The notes under the pieces are model-generated. The model made no database searches. It was given only the letters and a program-made list of their open reading frames with translations, and was not told the origin of the DNA. A DNA stretch of 64,000 nucleotides from Bacteroidales bacterium. GTDB taxonomy: Bacteria > Bacteroidota > Bacteroidia > Bacteroidales > Muribaculaceae. The stretch is from assembly GCA_014800245.1 (NCBI GenBank), contig JAAVGM010000014.1:1-64000 (forward strand). Reading direction: 5' to 3'. A program made the translations under genes and the position numbers. This document shows, piece after piece, positions 1 to 8,161 of this stretch. Position 1 is the first letter of the stretch. Every line of letters begins with the position of its first letter.

Positions 1-1
1 T

Positions 2-1048
2 CTTTCTGATCTCAATGAAAAGCACATTCGCGGTTGCATACGTCTTGGTGTCGAAGGAGGACGAATTCCTGCCAGTGCTTTGAGTGCGCCTATATCCGAT
101 ACCTTATCAAAATGGAAACTGCTTAAAAATGGCATTCCAACCAATGGTGCTGCCATGCTTTTCTCTGATAATGTTTATGAATACGACAATTTCAAAATAA
201 AGATGGCTCGTTTCTTAGGGACAGATAAAAATGAGTTTATCGATGAGATGCGTGTCGAGGGGAATTTCTTCGACTTACTTGATGCAGGATTGGCGTTCTG
301 TTTCAAACACCTCAATCTCAGTGGGAAAATAACCAACCGCAGTCTTCAACGCGAAGAGCGTCTTGAAATTCCTTACAAGGCACTGAGAGAAGCCATAATC
401 AACTCGCTCTGCCATCGTCAGTGGGAGAAATATAATCTGTTCAATAGTATCGCTATCTATGATGACCGCGTAGAAATCGGCAATCCCGGTATCTTCCCTT
501 CTCAGATTACACCCGAAAACATCAAGGAGCCTCACGACTCCTACCCTTACAATGTCAAGATGGCAGAAGCACTCTACCGTTCTATGTGGTTGGAGAATTG
601 GGGTTCGGGTGCAAAGCGCATTATCGAAGCTTGTCAGGAACAAGGCGTAGAAGAACCCACATGGCACTGGGACGGCTCCTTCGTCTATGTCACGTTTAAA
701 CGACCGTCATACAAACCAAGTCAACAGAGTAACGAGTCTCAAATAAACTTAGGGGATAATGTCGCTCCAAATCTCGACAATGTCGCCCAAAATGTCGCTC
801 CAAGTACGAACAATGTCGCTCTAAATGTCGCTCCAAACATAGCTGATGGCGCTCAAAGACTTGATGAGAGAATACTACAAATCATAAAATCAAATCGATC
901 CATCAGACGCGAAGATATTGCAGCACAGCTTTCTGTTAATAAGAAAACAGTGGAGCGACATTTGAAGGATCTGGGTATCAAGTGGGAAGGACATTCAAGA
1001 ACCGGACATTGGAATATTCCATTAACAAACAACATGAACAAGGATTAA
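2..1048 (+). CDS. AlbA_2/Schlafen-like ATP-binding protein with C-terminal winged-HTH, 5'-truncated by the window
   Basis: Frame stays open upstream of the listed start to base 2 (LSDLNEKHIRGCIRLGVEGGRIPASALS). Contains EALREAIINSLCHR-type segment and GSGAKRI; C-terminus DERILQIIKSNRSIRREDIAAQLSVNKKTVERHLKDLG reads as HTH. Confidence 0.8.
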   Translation, partial: LSDLNEKHIRGCIRLGVEGGRIPASALSAPISDTLSKWKLLKNGIPTNGAAMLFSDNVYEYDNFKIKMARFLGTDKNEFIDEMRVEGNFFDLLDAGLAFCFKHLNLSGKITNRSLQREERLEIPYKALREAIINSLCHRQWEKYNLFNSIAIYDDRVEIGNPGIFPSQITPENIKEPHDSYPYNVKMAEALYRSMWLENWGSGAKRIIEACQEQGVEEPTWHWDGSFVYVTFKRPSYKPSQQSNESQINLGDNVAPNLDNVAQNVAPSTNNVALNVAPNIADGAQRLDERILQIIKSNRSIRREDIAAQLSVNKKTVERHLKDLGIKWEGHSRTGHWNIPLTNNMNKD

Positions 1049-1180
1049 TTCAATATACTAATAGGAATTATCATATTATTTCCTGAATCAGACAAACTCC
1101 TGATAAGTAATTATCTTAATAGGAAAATTTTCTAATGAAGAATCGTTACATTTGTACATGACAAGTGAGAGAACTAAATT

Positions 1181-2230
1181 ATGACGCACGAAAAATTAAA
1201 AGATAAAATCAGAGGATCTTTGGTTGGCGGAGCCATCGGCGATGCCTTTGGCTACCCTGTGGAGTTTGTTAGCTCGTTTGAAGAGATCAGAGCTAAGTAT
1301 GATGACAATGGTATCGTCGAATATGACTTGTCTTATCCTTGGTTGGAAGAGACGTTTGACAAGGCTCTGTTTTCAGACGATACCCAGATGACTCTTTACA
1401 CGGCTGAAGGGTTGTTTGAGTCGGAGAAGACAGGGGTTCCACTAATCCCTACAATATGTAATGCCTACCTTGCGTGGATGGGACCACAGATAGGCAAGAA
1501 GGTGAAAATCAGCTATAAGTCCGAACTGGCTCAAATTAAGGAATTGAATGAGCGTCGTGCACCCGGCAACACATGCTTGACATCCTTGTTCTCCATCTAT
1601 AGCGATAAAGAGCCGATGAATGACAGCAAAGGGTGTGGTGGCGTTATGCGCGTCGCTCCTATTGGGCTTTATGGCGCTGCTCATGGTTGGCCGCTTAAAA
1701 AGACCGCCAAGATTGCCGGAGAAACTGCAGAATTAACTCACCTTCATCCGCTGAGCACATACTCCTCAGCCATGCTTGCAGTTCTGTGCCAGATTTTCTG
1801 TACAGCTGAATGCGTCACTAAGAGTACGATAAATGAGAGTGTGAAATTAACATTCGGAGTATTGGATTTAATATATGGAGCCGACGCGCCTGATATGGAT
1901 GATTTCAAGAAGATAATCCGGAAGGCGATTCAACTTGAAGACAATCTTTTGCAAGATTGGGAGGTAATTGAGAATGAACTCGGAGAAGGTTGGGTTGCTG
2001 AAGAAACATTGGCTATCGCTCTTTTCAGCATCATACGCCATATCGACGACTTTAAGGCCGCCATGATTTGTGCCGTAAACCATGGCGGCGACAGCGACTC
2101 AACGGGAGCCGTCGCAGGCAACCTCATTGGTGCTATCTGCGGATATGAAGGGATACCCGACTATTTCAAAGACAATATACAACTTAAAGATCTCTTGATC
2201 TCAACGGCCGACAGACTGTCTGATAAATAG
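1181..2230 (+). CDS. ADP-ribosylglycohydrolase (DraG) family protein
   Basis: GSLVGGAIGDAFGYPVEF, FSDDTQMTLYTAEGL, NHGGDSDSTGAVAGNLIGA motifs; TACATTTG -7 box at 1147-1154. Confidence 0.93.
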   Translation: MTHEKLKDKIRGSLVGGAIGDAFGYPVEFVSSFEEIRAKYDDNGIVEYDLSYPWLEETFDKALFSDDTQMTLYTAEGLFESEKTGVPLIPTICNAYLAWMGPQIGKKVKISYKSELAQIKELNERRAPGNTCLTSLFSIYSDKEPMNDSKGCGGVMRVAPIGLYGAAHGWPLKKTAKIAGETAELTHLHPLSTYSSAMLAVLCQIFCTAECVTKSTINESVKLTFGVLDLIYGADAPDMDDFKKIIRKAIQLEDNLLQDWEVIENELGEGWVAEETLAIALFSIIRHIDDFKAAMICAVNHGGDSDSTGAVAGNLIGAICGYEGIPDYFKDNIQLKDLLISTADRLSDK

Positions 2231-2264
2231 CAATTTGCGTTATCACGAGATTTCTATAGTCTCC

Positions 2265-3065
2265 CTACTTGCAGTATGTGCGGATTAGGAAGTAGAGATA
2301 GTGATTCAGTGTGGATAGAGCCCCGCGGAGCATATCTTCTGTCACATCTTCTGTTCCATCAAGATTCTCTATTACTGTATGTACGAAATCGTTGGCTATC
2401 AAGCGTGTGTATCTTATATTTGTCCCTGACTTTGCCTTATCTGCCACACTTTGTAGCCAATCGCTATTCCCTCGGCCATTATTGATGACCAGGGCATTCA
2501 GTTTGCGGAGATTCGACACCATCTTATAGCGTACTCCATCGGGGAATGTCAACTCTTTCAGATACTGATTGAATTCATTATCAAATGGAATCTTCGGGTA
2601 TCGCTTGTTTTCTTCTTCACTCTCTTCCTCATATAGATCATCAAACTCATAATAATTGAACGTTGCACGCAAGAATGCCTCATACCATTCGAAAGCTGTT
2701 ATAACGTCTGAGAGAAACTTCTTGCTTCCCTTTTTAATCTTTTTTCTCATCTCCTGAAGCTCCTCGATATGACTTATCAAAAAGATGAAGGCGTAACCAA
2801 GATAAAGGGAACGCAAAGACTCCGAATTAACTTTTCGAGCTTCTTCCATCCACTTTCCGATAATTCTGAACAATTCCAAATCGCCCGGTTCCCGAAACTT
2901 AACGTCAGACTCTCTGATGAGGTCAATCTGCTTCTCTGCCTCCTCTTCGGAAAGGATGCGGGAGGTTACGAGCCAGTTTTGGAAGCCTACACTGTTGTAG
3001 GGGATGTCGAGAAAATCCGTTTCGATAAAATCTTCTTCCATGGTAGAATTCTTTAGATCTGTCAT
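2265..3065 (-). CDS. hypothetical protein, acidic/helical
   Basis: Long ORF; the listed upstream start (3122) overlaps a TAACTTTG -7 box on the minus strand, so MTDLKNSTMEED at 3065 is the likelier start. Confidence 0.6.
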   Translation of the reverse strand: MTDLKNSTMEEDFIETDFLDIPYNSVGFQNWLVTSRILSEEEAEKQIDLIRESDVKFREPGDLELFRIIGKWMEEARKVNSESLRSLYLGYAFIFLISHIEELQEMRKKIKKGSKKFLSDVITAFEWYEAFLRATFNYYEFDDLYEEESEEENKRYPKIPFDNEFNQYLKELTFPDGVRYKMVSNLRKLNALVINNGRGNSDWLQSVADKAKSGTNIRYTRLIANDFVHTVIENLDGTEDVTEDMLRGALSTLNHYLYFLIRTYCK

Positions 3066-3224
3066 AGTTGCTGAGGTTTTTAATTCGATTGCAAAGTTAC
3101 TACCCAATAATTGAAAAGTCAATATTTCATCTTACCAATTAAAAAACAAGGGGGTGTGGTATAATATTTCATTTACTCCCTCGCTATTGAATTCTAAAGA
3201 AGAGACTTTCCTCTTTTTAGTCAC

Positions 3225-3270
3225 TTCTCATTGCTAAATTAGTAAAATTATGCTAACTTTGCCAATAACA
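3225..3270 (+). promoter_or_regulatory. Promoter segment, repeat copy 1
   Basis: TTCTCATTGCTAAATTAGTAAAATTATGCTAACTTTGCCAATAA; TAACTTTG -7 box about 20 bp after TTG. Confidence 0.6.
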
Positions 3271-3277
3271 TTAAAAT

Positions 3278-3412
3278 ATGACTATTGACGATATAAAATC
3301 TTTGATTGCTTCGGATGAGTCGCGAACTCTGGAATCAAGCCTAAGTCGCTGAAGATAATGGGTCAGCAAGTGGAAGATGTCTCTCTGTATATCAATAATA
3401 ATCCTTTTTAGA
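3278..3412 (+). pseudogene. Remnant of an AlbA_2-type ATP-binding protein gene
   Basis: ATG at 3278 translates MTIDDIKSLIASDESRTLESSLSR*, matching the usual AlbA_2 N-terminus (IKxLIAxxESxTLE), then stops; a second piece MGQQVEDVSLYINNNPF* follows. Confidence 0.55.
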
Positions 3413-3422
3413 AGAGCGTAAT

Positions 3423-4511
3423 ATGAAGCCAAACAAGATAAACAAAGTATTTGAAATCACTATTGATACACTCTATAACAAAGCATCTGGAGTCATAGAA
3501 CAGGCACGTACTACGGCTTATAAGCAAGTTAATGAGGCGTTAGTGAAAAGAAATTGGGAACTTGGTAAACTTATTGCTGAGGAGGAGCTCAACGGAGAGG
3601 ATCGAGCCGCATATGGTGCATCGATTATCAAGGGGCTTTCCAAACGTCTTACAACAGCTTACGGAAAGGGATTCACCAAAAGCTATTTGTATAGTTACGT
3701 ACTCTTCTATAAAAATAATTCTGGTGAGATTTTCCAAACGCTGTTTGGAAAATCTCGGAAACTTCTATCATGGTCTCATTATTTCGCACTAAATCAAGAG
3801 CCTAATGATGAGGCTCGGGAATGGTATGAACGAGAGGCAGCGGAACAGAATTGGAGTGTAAGAACACTCCAGCGGAACATCGGCTCTCAGTATTATTTCC
3901 GCTTGCTAGCCTCTCAAAGAAAAGATCTTGTGAGGAAAGAGATGGCTGAACTGACTGCCCCACTACAAAATCCGGATCCGACGGAATTTATCAAGAATCC
4001 TGTAGTGGGAGAATTCTTAGGCTTTACCGCCGATTCATCTTATAGGGAGTCTGACCTTGAACAGTCTATAATTGATAACCTTGAGAAATTTCTACTTGAG
4101 ATGGGGAAAGGCTTTGCTTTTGTAGCCCGTCAACAGCATATACACACCAAAAAAAGAGATTACTTCATTGACCTCGTATTCTACAACTACATCCTAAAAT
4201 GTTTTGTCCTCATAGACTTGAAGACATCCACAATCGAGCATCAGGATGTAGGACAGATGGATATGTATGTCAGGATGTATGATGAACTAAAACGAGGGAA
4301 AGATGACAATCCTACCATAGGAATACTTTTGTGCGATGATACCGACGAGGATATAGCTAGATATTCAGTCCTCCATGACAATGACCATCTTTTCGCCTCC
4401 AAGTATATGCTGTACCTCCCCACCCCTGAACAGTTGCGCGCGGAGATAGAGCGTCAGAAGGCAATCTATTTCCTTAAAGAGAAAGAGCACGATGAAAATG
4501 ATAGTGAGTAA
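3423..4511 (+). CDS. PDDEXK nuclease domain-containing protein (YhcG/DUF1016 family)
   Basis: RTTAYKQVNEALVKRNWELGKLI, GKGFTKSYLYSYVLFYK, LLSWSHYFAL, ALNQEP..WYEREA, DYFIDLVFYNYILKCFVLIDLK. Confidence 0.92.
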   Translation: MKPNKINKVFEITIDTLYNKASGVIEQARTTAYKQVNEALVKRNWELGKLIAEEELNGEDRAAYGASIIKGLSKRLTTAYGKGFTKSYLYSYVLFYKNNSGEIFQTLFGKSRKLLSWSHYFALNQEPNDEAREWYEREAAEQNWSVRTLQRNIGSQYYFRLLASQRKDLVRKEMAELTAPLQNPDPTEFIKNPVVGEFLGFTADSSYRESDLEQSIIDNLEKFLLEMGKGFAFVARQQHIHTKKRDYFIDLVFYNYILKCFVLIDLKTSTIEHQDVGQMDMYVRMYDELKRGKDDNPTIGILLCDDTDEDIARYSVLHDNDHLFASKYMLYLPTPEQLRAEIERQKAIYFLKEKEHDENDSE

Positions 4512-4558
4512 ATCAATTATGAAATACTAACGTGCTATTAATAATTTAAAGAATTTAT

Positions 4559-4879
4559 ATGGGTTGGGATATAGTTGCAATAGGCATTAATCATAATCTT
4601 CCAGTGGGAGATCCCTTTAAGACGGCCGAAAGACTATCCTCATTAGTTGATGGTCCGATCAGTGTAGGGTATTATGAGTCGTGGATATATAAACCAGATG
4701 TTAATAAAATCATAGAGTCTGAATATGAATGGATTGAAATCAGCAAAATAAATTCCTCAAAGCAGGGATATGTCGTTTTCTTTTCTATTGAAAATTACTG
4801 TGCAAGAAAAATATATAGAGATCTCGCGGACAAAATAGATTTACCCCTTCTCATTGCTAATTTAGCAAAATTATGCTAA
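4559..4879 (+). CDS. hypothetical protein, probably 3'-truncated/chimeric
   Basis: 106-aa ORF whose last ten residues (LLIANLAKLC) are encoded by the promoter repeat at 4848-4892. Confidence 0.45.
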   Translation: MGWDIVAIGINHNLPVGDPFKTAERLSSLVDGPISVGYYESWIYKPDVNKIIESEYEWIEISKINSSKQGYVVFFSIENYCARKIYRDLADKIDLPLLIANLAKLC

Positions 4880-4892
4880 CTTTGCCAATAAT
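4848..4892 (+). promoter_or_regulatory. Promoter segment, repeat copy 2, upstream of the YccF gene
   Basis: TTCTCATTGCTAATTTAGCAAAATTATGCTAACTTTGCCAATAA; -7 box TAACTTTG at 4877-4884; perfect 7+7 palindrome TTGCTAA-T-TTAGCAA at 4854-4868. Confidence 0.65.
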
Positions 4893-4902
4893 ATAATAAG
4901 TT

Positions 4903-5271
4903 ATGAATATCCTTCTAAATATAATATGGGTTGTATTCGGCGGTCTGATGATTGCTATTGAGTATGCTATTTCAAGCATTGCCATGATGATTACATTAAT
5001 TGGGATTCCTTTCGGCATACAGACAATCAAATTAGCAAGAGTGGCTCTATGGCCTTTTGGAACAGATATTTCTAATACCGGATGGCCTTCCGGATGCTTG
5101 GCAGGAATAATGAATGTCATATGGTGGTTTGTCGGCGGCTTTGCTATTGCCCTAACTCATCTGGGTTGGGGTCTCCTATTCTGCATCACTATCGTAGGGA
5201 TCCCTTTCGGCATCCAACATTTCAAACTCATGAAATTAGCTCTCTTCCCGTTCGGAAAAGAGATTAATTAA
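4903..5271 (+). CDS. YccF domain-containing membrane protein
   Basis: Internal repeat ITLIGIPFGIQTIKLARVALWPFG / ITIVGIPFGIQHFKLMKLALFPFG, typical of YccF. Confidence 0.92.
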   Translation: MNILLNIIWVVFGGLMIAIEYAISSIAMMITLIGIPFGIQTIKLARVALWPFGTDISNTGWPSGCLAGIMNVIWWFVGGFAIALTHLGWGLLFCITIVGIPFGIQHFKLMKLALFPFGKEIN

Positions 5272-5449
5272 AAGCTCCGCTTTCGCAATCAGACTTCAAC
5301 GCATTCCTCCCTCTTCTGAAACATTGCAACGCTAATTGCCCTACCCTACTGCATTATTATTGAAATATTGCAAATTTTATGGCAAGAATCATTTATTTGA
5401 TTAACTTTGTAAATATAAAATATATATTCAAACTATAAAATCAGATACT

Positions 5450-6010
5450 ATGGCTATCAATCTTCAGAAAGGACAAAGAATTCAGATCGGCTTGCAGAAA
5501 GTAGGCGTCGGTCTCGGTTGGGATCCCAACACAAGCACCGGATTCGATTTCGATCTTGATGCATCAGCTTTCATGCTCGGCGAAAACAAGAAACTACCCC
5601 TCGACGAATTTTTCGTATTCTATAACAATCAGATCTCTCCGGATAAGGCTGTCGAGTCTTCAGGCGACGACCAAACAGGCGGAAACAGCGACGGGGGCGA
5701 CGACGAAACAATCACCGTCGATCTTTCAAAAGTGGATCCGAGAATCCAGGAGATTATCTTCACAGTGACCATCCACGAAGCAGAACAGCGCCGTCAGAAC
5801 TTCGGTCAGGTTCACAACTCTTATATCCGGATATATAATGCCATCACCAACGAGGAGATTGCAAAATACGACCTCGATGAGGACTTTTCAATAGAAACTG
5901 CCGTGGAATTCGGCCGACTTTACAAACGCAACGGCGAATGGAAATTCGAAGCTATGGGCAACGGCTATAAGGGTGGTCTCCAGTTCTTTGTAGATAAATA
6001 CGTCGGATAA
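5450..6010 (+). CDS. terD: TerD family protein
   Basis: LQKGQRIQIGLQKVGVGLGWDPN....FDFDLDASAFML...; HNSYIRIYNAITNEEIAKYDL. Confidence 0.95.
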   Translation: MAINLQKGQRIQIGLQKVGVGLGWDPNTSTGFDFDLDASAFMLGENKKLPLDEFFVFYNNQISPDKAVESSGDDQTGGNSDGGDDETITVDLSKVDPRIQEIIFTVTIHEAEQRRQNFGQVHNSYIRIYNAITNEEIAKYDLDEDFSIETAVEFGRLYKRNGEWKFEAMGNGYKGGLQFFVDKYVG

Positions 6011-6028
6011 TTTAATTCTTAATAAAAT

Positions 6029-6664
6029 ATGAGGCGACTTCCCGTATATCTTCTCATCGACACCTCCGGCTCAATGCGCGGCGAACCGATCGAATCCGTC
6101 AAGGTCGGGCTTGAAGCTATGATTTCGAGCCTCCGTCAGGATCCTTTTGCATTGGAATCGGTAAGCATAAGCATCATCACATTCGACCGCGACGTCAAGC
6201 AGATCCTCCCCCTAACCCCTCTCGATGAACTTCAGCTTCCGGAAATCTCCACGCCCGAAAGCGGACCGACTCACACCGGGCTGGCATTGAAACTCCTCTG
6301 CGAGAAAATTGATCAGGAGGTCTCCCTCAGCACTCCCGATAAGAAAGGCGACTGGATGCCGCTCCTATTCCTCATGACCGATGGCAAGCCTTCCGACAGT
6401 CAGCTTTATAAAGAGATGATTCCGGAGGTGAAGAAACGTCATTTCGCAAGCATTATCGCCTGTGCAGCCGGACCAAGCGCAAAAACCGAACCCTTGAAAG
6501 AGCTCACAAGCGAGGTCTATTCTCTCGACACTGTGGATAGTACTGCTTTCAAGAAATTCTTCAAATGGGTGTCGGATTCAATAGGAGTCGGCAACCGAAG
6601 CATCGGTGCCACCGACGACCTCGTGCTTCCGCCTCCTCCCGCCGAAGTCAATGTAATAATCTAA
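6029..6664 (+). CDS. vWA domain protein, TerY-like
   Basis: RRLPVYLLIDTSGSMRGEPIESVKVGLEAM, LFLMTDGKPSD. Confidence 0.93.
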   Translation: MRRLPVYLLIDTSGSMRGEPIESVKVGLEAMISSLRQDPFALESVSISIITFDRDVKQILPLTPLDELQLPEISTPESGPTHTGLALKLLCEKIDQEVSLSTPDKKGDWMPLLFLMTDGKPSDSQLYKEMIPEVKKRHFASIIACAAGPSAKTEPLKELTSEVYSLDTVDSTAFKKFFKWVSDSIGVGNRSIGATDDLVLPPPPAEVNVII

Positions 6665-6709
6665 GAACTAACGTTATAATACGCAAACTAACGTTATAAT
6701 CAAAGAGCT

Positions 6710-8158
6710 ATGGATAGAAAACAACGAATGGCCATGAGAAAAAGCGCCATGGCCGGTCGGCTGAATGATGCGGCGAGAGCCATTGATGCCGCCATGGAAA
6801 AGGCCGGAATCTCCCCTTCGCAAAAAGGGGAATTCCTCGATTGGACTATTGCATCGTTGTGGAGCAATTTCAGAGAAGAACGTATGAACCAACGCATAAT
6901 GATTGAAAACGAGATCCGACAACTCGGATTGCGTTTCCCTAATGGCACTGTAAAAAAGGAATACGCCGTATTCTTTGAGCTTCCCACGGATAAGATTTCC
7001 GACATCAAGCTTTCAGGCGCCGAGGAGTTAGGACTCAATTTCTCTATCGACGAGGATGGGAAATGTTCCCTTACCGGAAAACCGGCTTCAGCCGGCGATT
7101 TCACCCTGCGATTGCGCTATAACACAATTGAAGGGGAACCCTCTTCCGAACTCTCCATCCCCGTGGCTTTCAATCCGAATCCGAGGGATTTATGGAAGAA
7201 TATCCCTACCGATGAAAATATACCTTATTATAAGCCTGATTCTGATTCAGCATATATAAAAGTGGAGGTCGACGAAGCAGGCGAGCCCAAGAAAGATATT
7301 GTGGCTGCCAGCCGGCGAGGCAGAAGCCATGCCCAGGAGGGGAAGGCTCGCGACGATCATTTCTCCCTTTATCATTGTGATAAGTCAGATTGGTATATCA
7401 TGGCAGTGGCAGACGGTGCGGGGAGTGCAAAATATTCACGCAAAGGATCTGAGGTGGCTTGCAAGACCGTAATCGACCACTGCAAGGAGCTTCTTCTCGA
7501 TAATCCTGCGTTCGAATCCTCCATACGTGAATATGAGAGCGACCGCGATAATAATGAGAAGCGCACCACTCTCACTCGTAATATCATCGATATCATATAT
7601 AAGGGAGCCATGAAAGCTCACGAGGCCGTCAAGAAGGTGGCAGAAGCCAATGAGGAGGCGAAATTGAAAGACTTTGCCACTACCCTCATGTTTGCTGTCT
7701 GCAAAAAATATGAATTCGGATGGTTCATCGCCTCTTTCTGGGTGGGCGACGGCGCCATGTGCCTCTTTGATGCTGAAAACAAAACCGCAAAACTCCTCGG
7801 CACTCCCGACGAAGGGGAATTCTCCGGACAGACCCGATTCCTCACTATGCCCGAGATTTTCCGCGATCCTGAAGTTGTCGCCAAGCGGTTGCGTATGGCT
7901 ATCGTGCCTGATTTCACTGCCCTTTTCCTCATGAGCGACGGCATATCCGATCCGATGTTTGAGACAGATGTCAACCTCCGCGACTATTCCAAATGGGAAG
8001 AATTCTACAATCGTCTTAAAACCGGCTTCCCGGAGGATGAGATTGGCGGTGTGGATCTCTCAGATGATAATGAGGAGGCGAAAGATCAGCTGCTTAAATG
8101 GCTCGATTTCTGGAGTCCGGGCAACCATGACGACCGTACAATTGTAATCCTTTATTAA
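6710..8158 (+). CDS. PP2C-type protein phosphatase domain protein
   Basis: GRSHAQEGKARDDHFSLY, MAVADGAGSAKYSRKGSEVA, WVGDGAMCLF, FLMSDGISDP, HDDRTIVILY. Confidence 0.9.
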   Translation: MDRKQRMAMRKSAMAGRLNDAARAIDAAMEKAGISPSQKGEFLDWTIASLWSNFREERMNQRIMIENEIRQLGLRFPNGTVKKEYAVFFELPTDKISDIKLSGAEELGLNFSIDEDGKCSLTGKPASAGDFTLRLRYNTIEGEPSSELSIPVAFNPNPRDLWKNIPTDENIPYYKPDSDSAYIKVEVDEAGEPKKDIVAASRRGRSHAQEGKARDDHFSLYHCDKSDWYIMAVADGAGSAKYSRKGSEVACKTVIDHCKELLLDNPAFESSIREYESDRDNNEKRTTLTRNIIDIIYKGAMKAHEAVKKVAEANEEAKLKDFATTLMFAVCKKYEFGWFIASFWVGDGAMCLFDAENKTAKLLGTPDEGEFSGQTRFLTMPEIFRDPEVVAKRLRMAIVPDFTALFLMSDGISDPMFETDVNLRDYSKWEEFYNRLKTGFPEDEIGGVDLSDDNEEAKDQLLKWLDFWSPGNHDDRTIVILY

Positions 8159-8161
8159 CTT

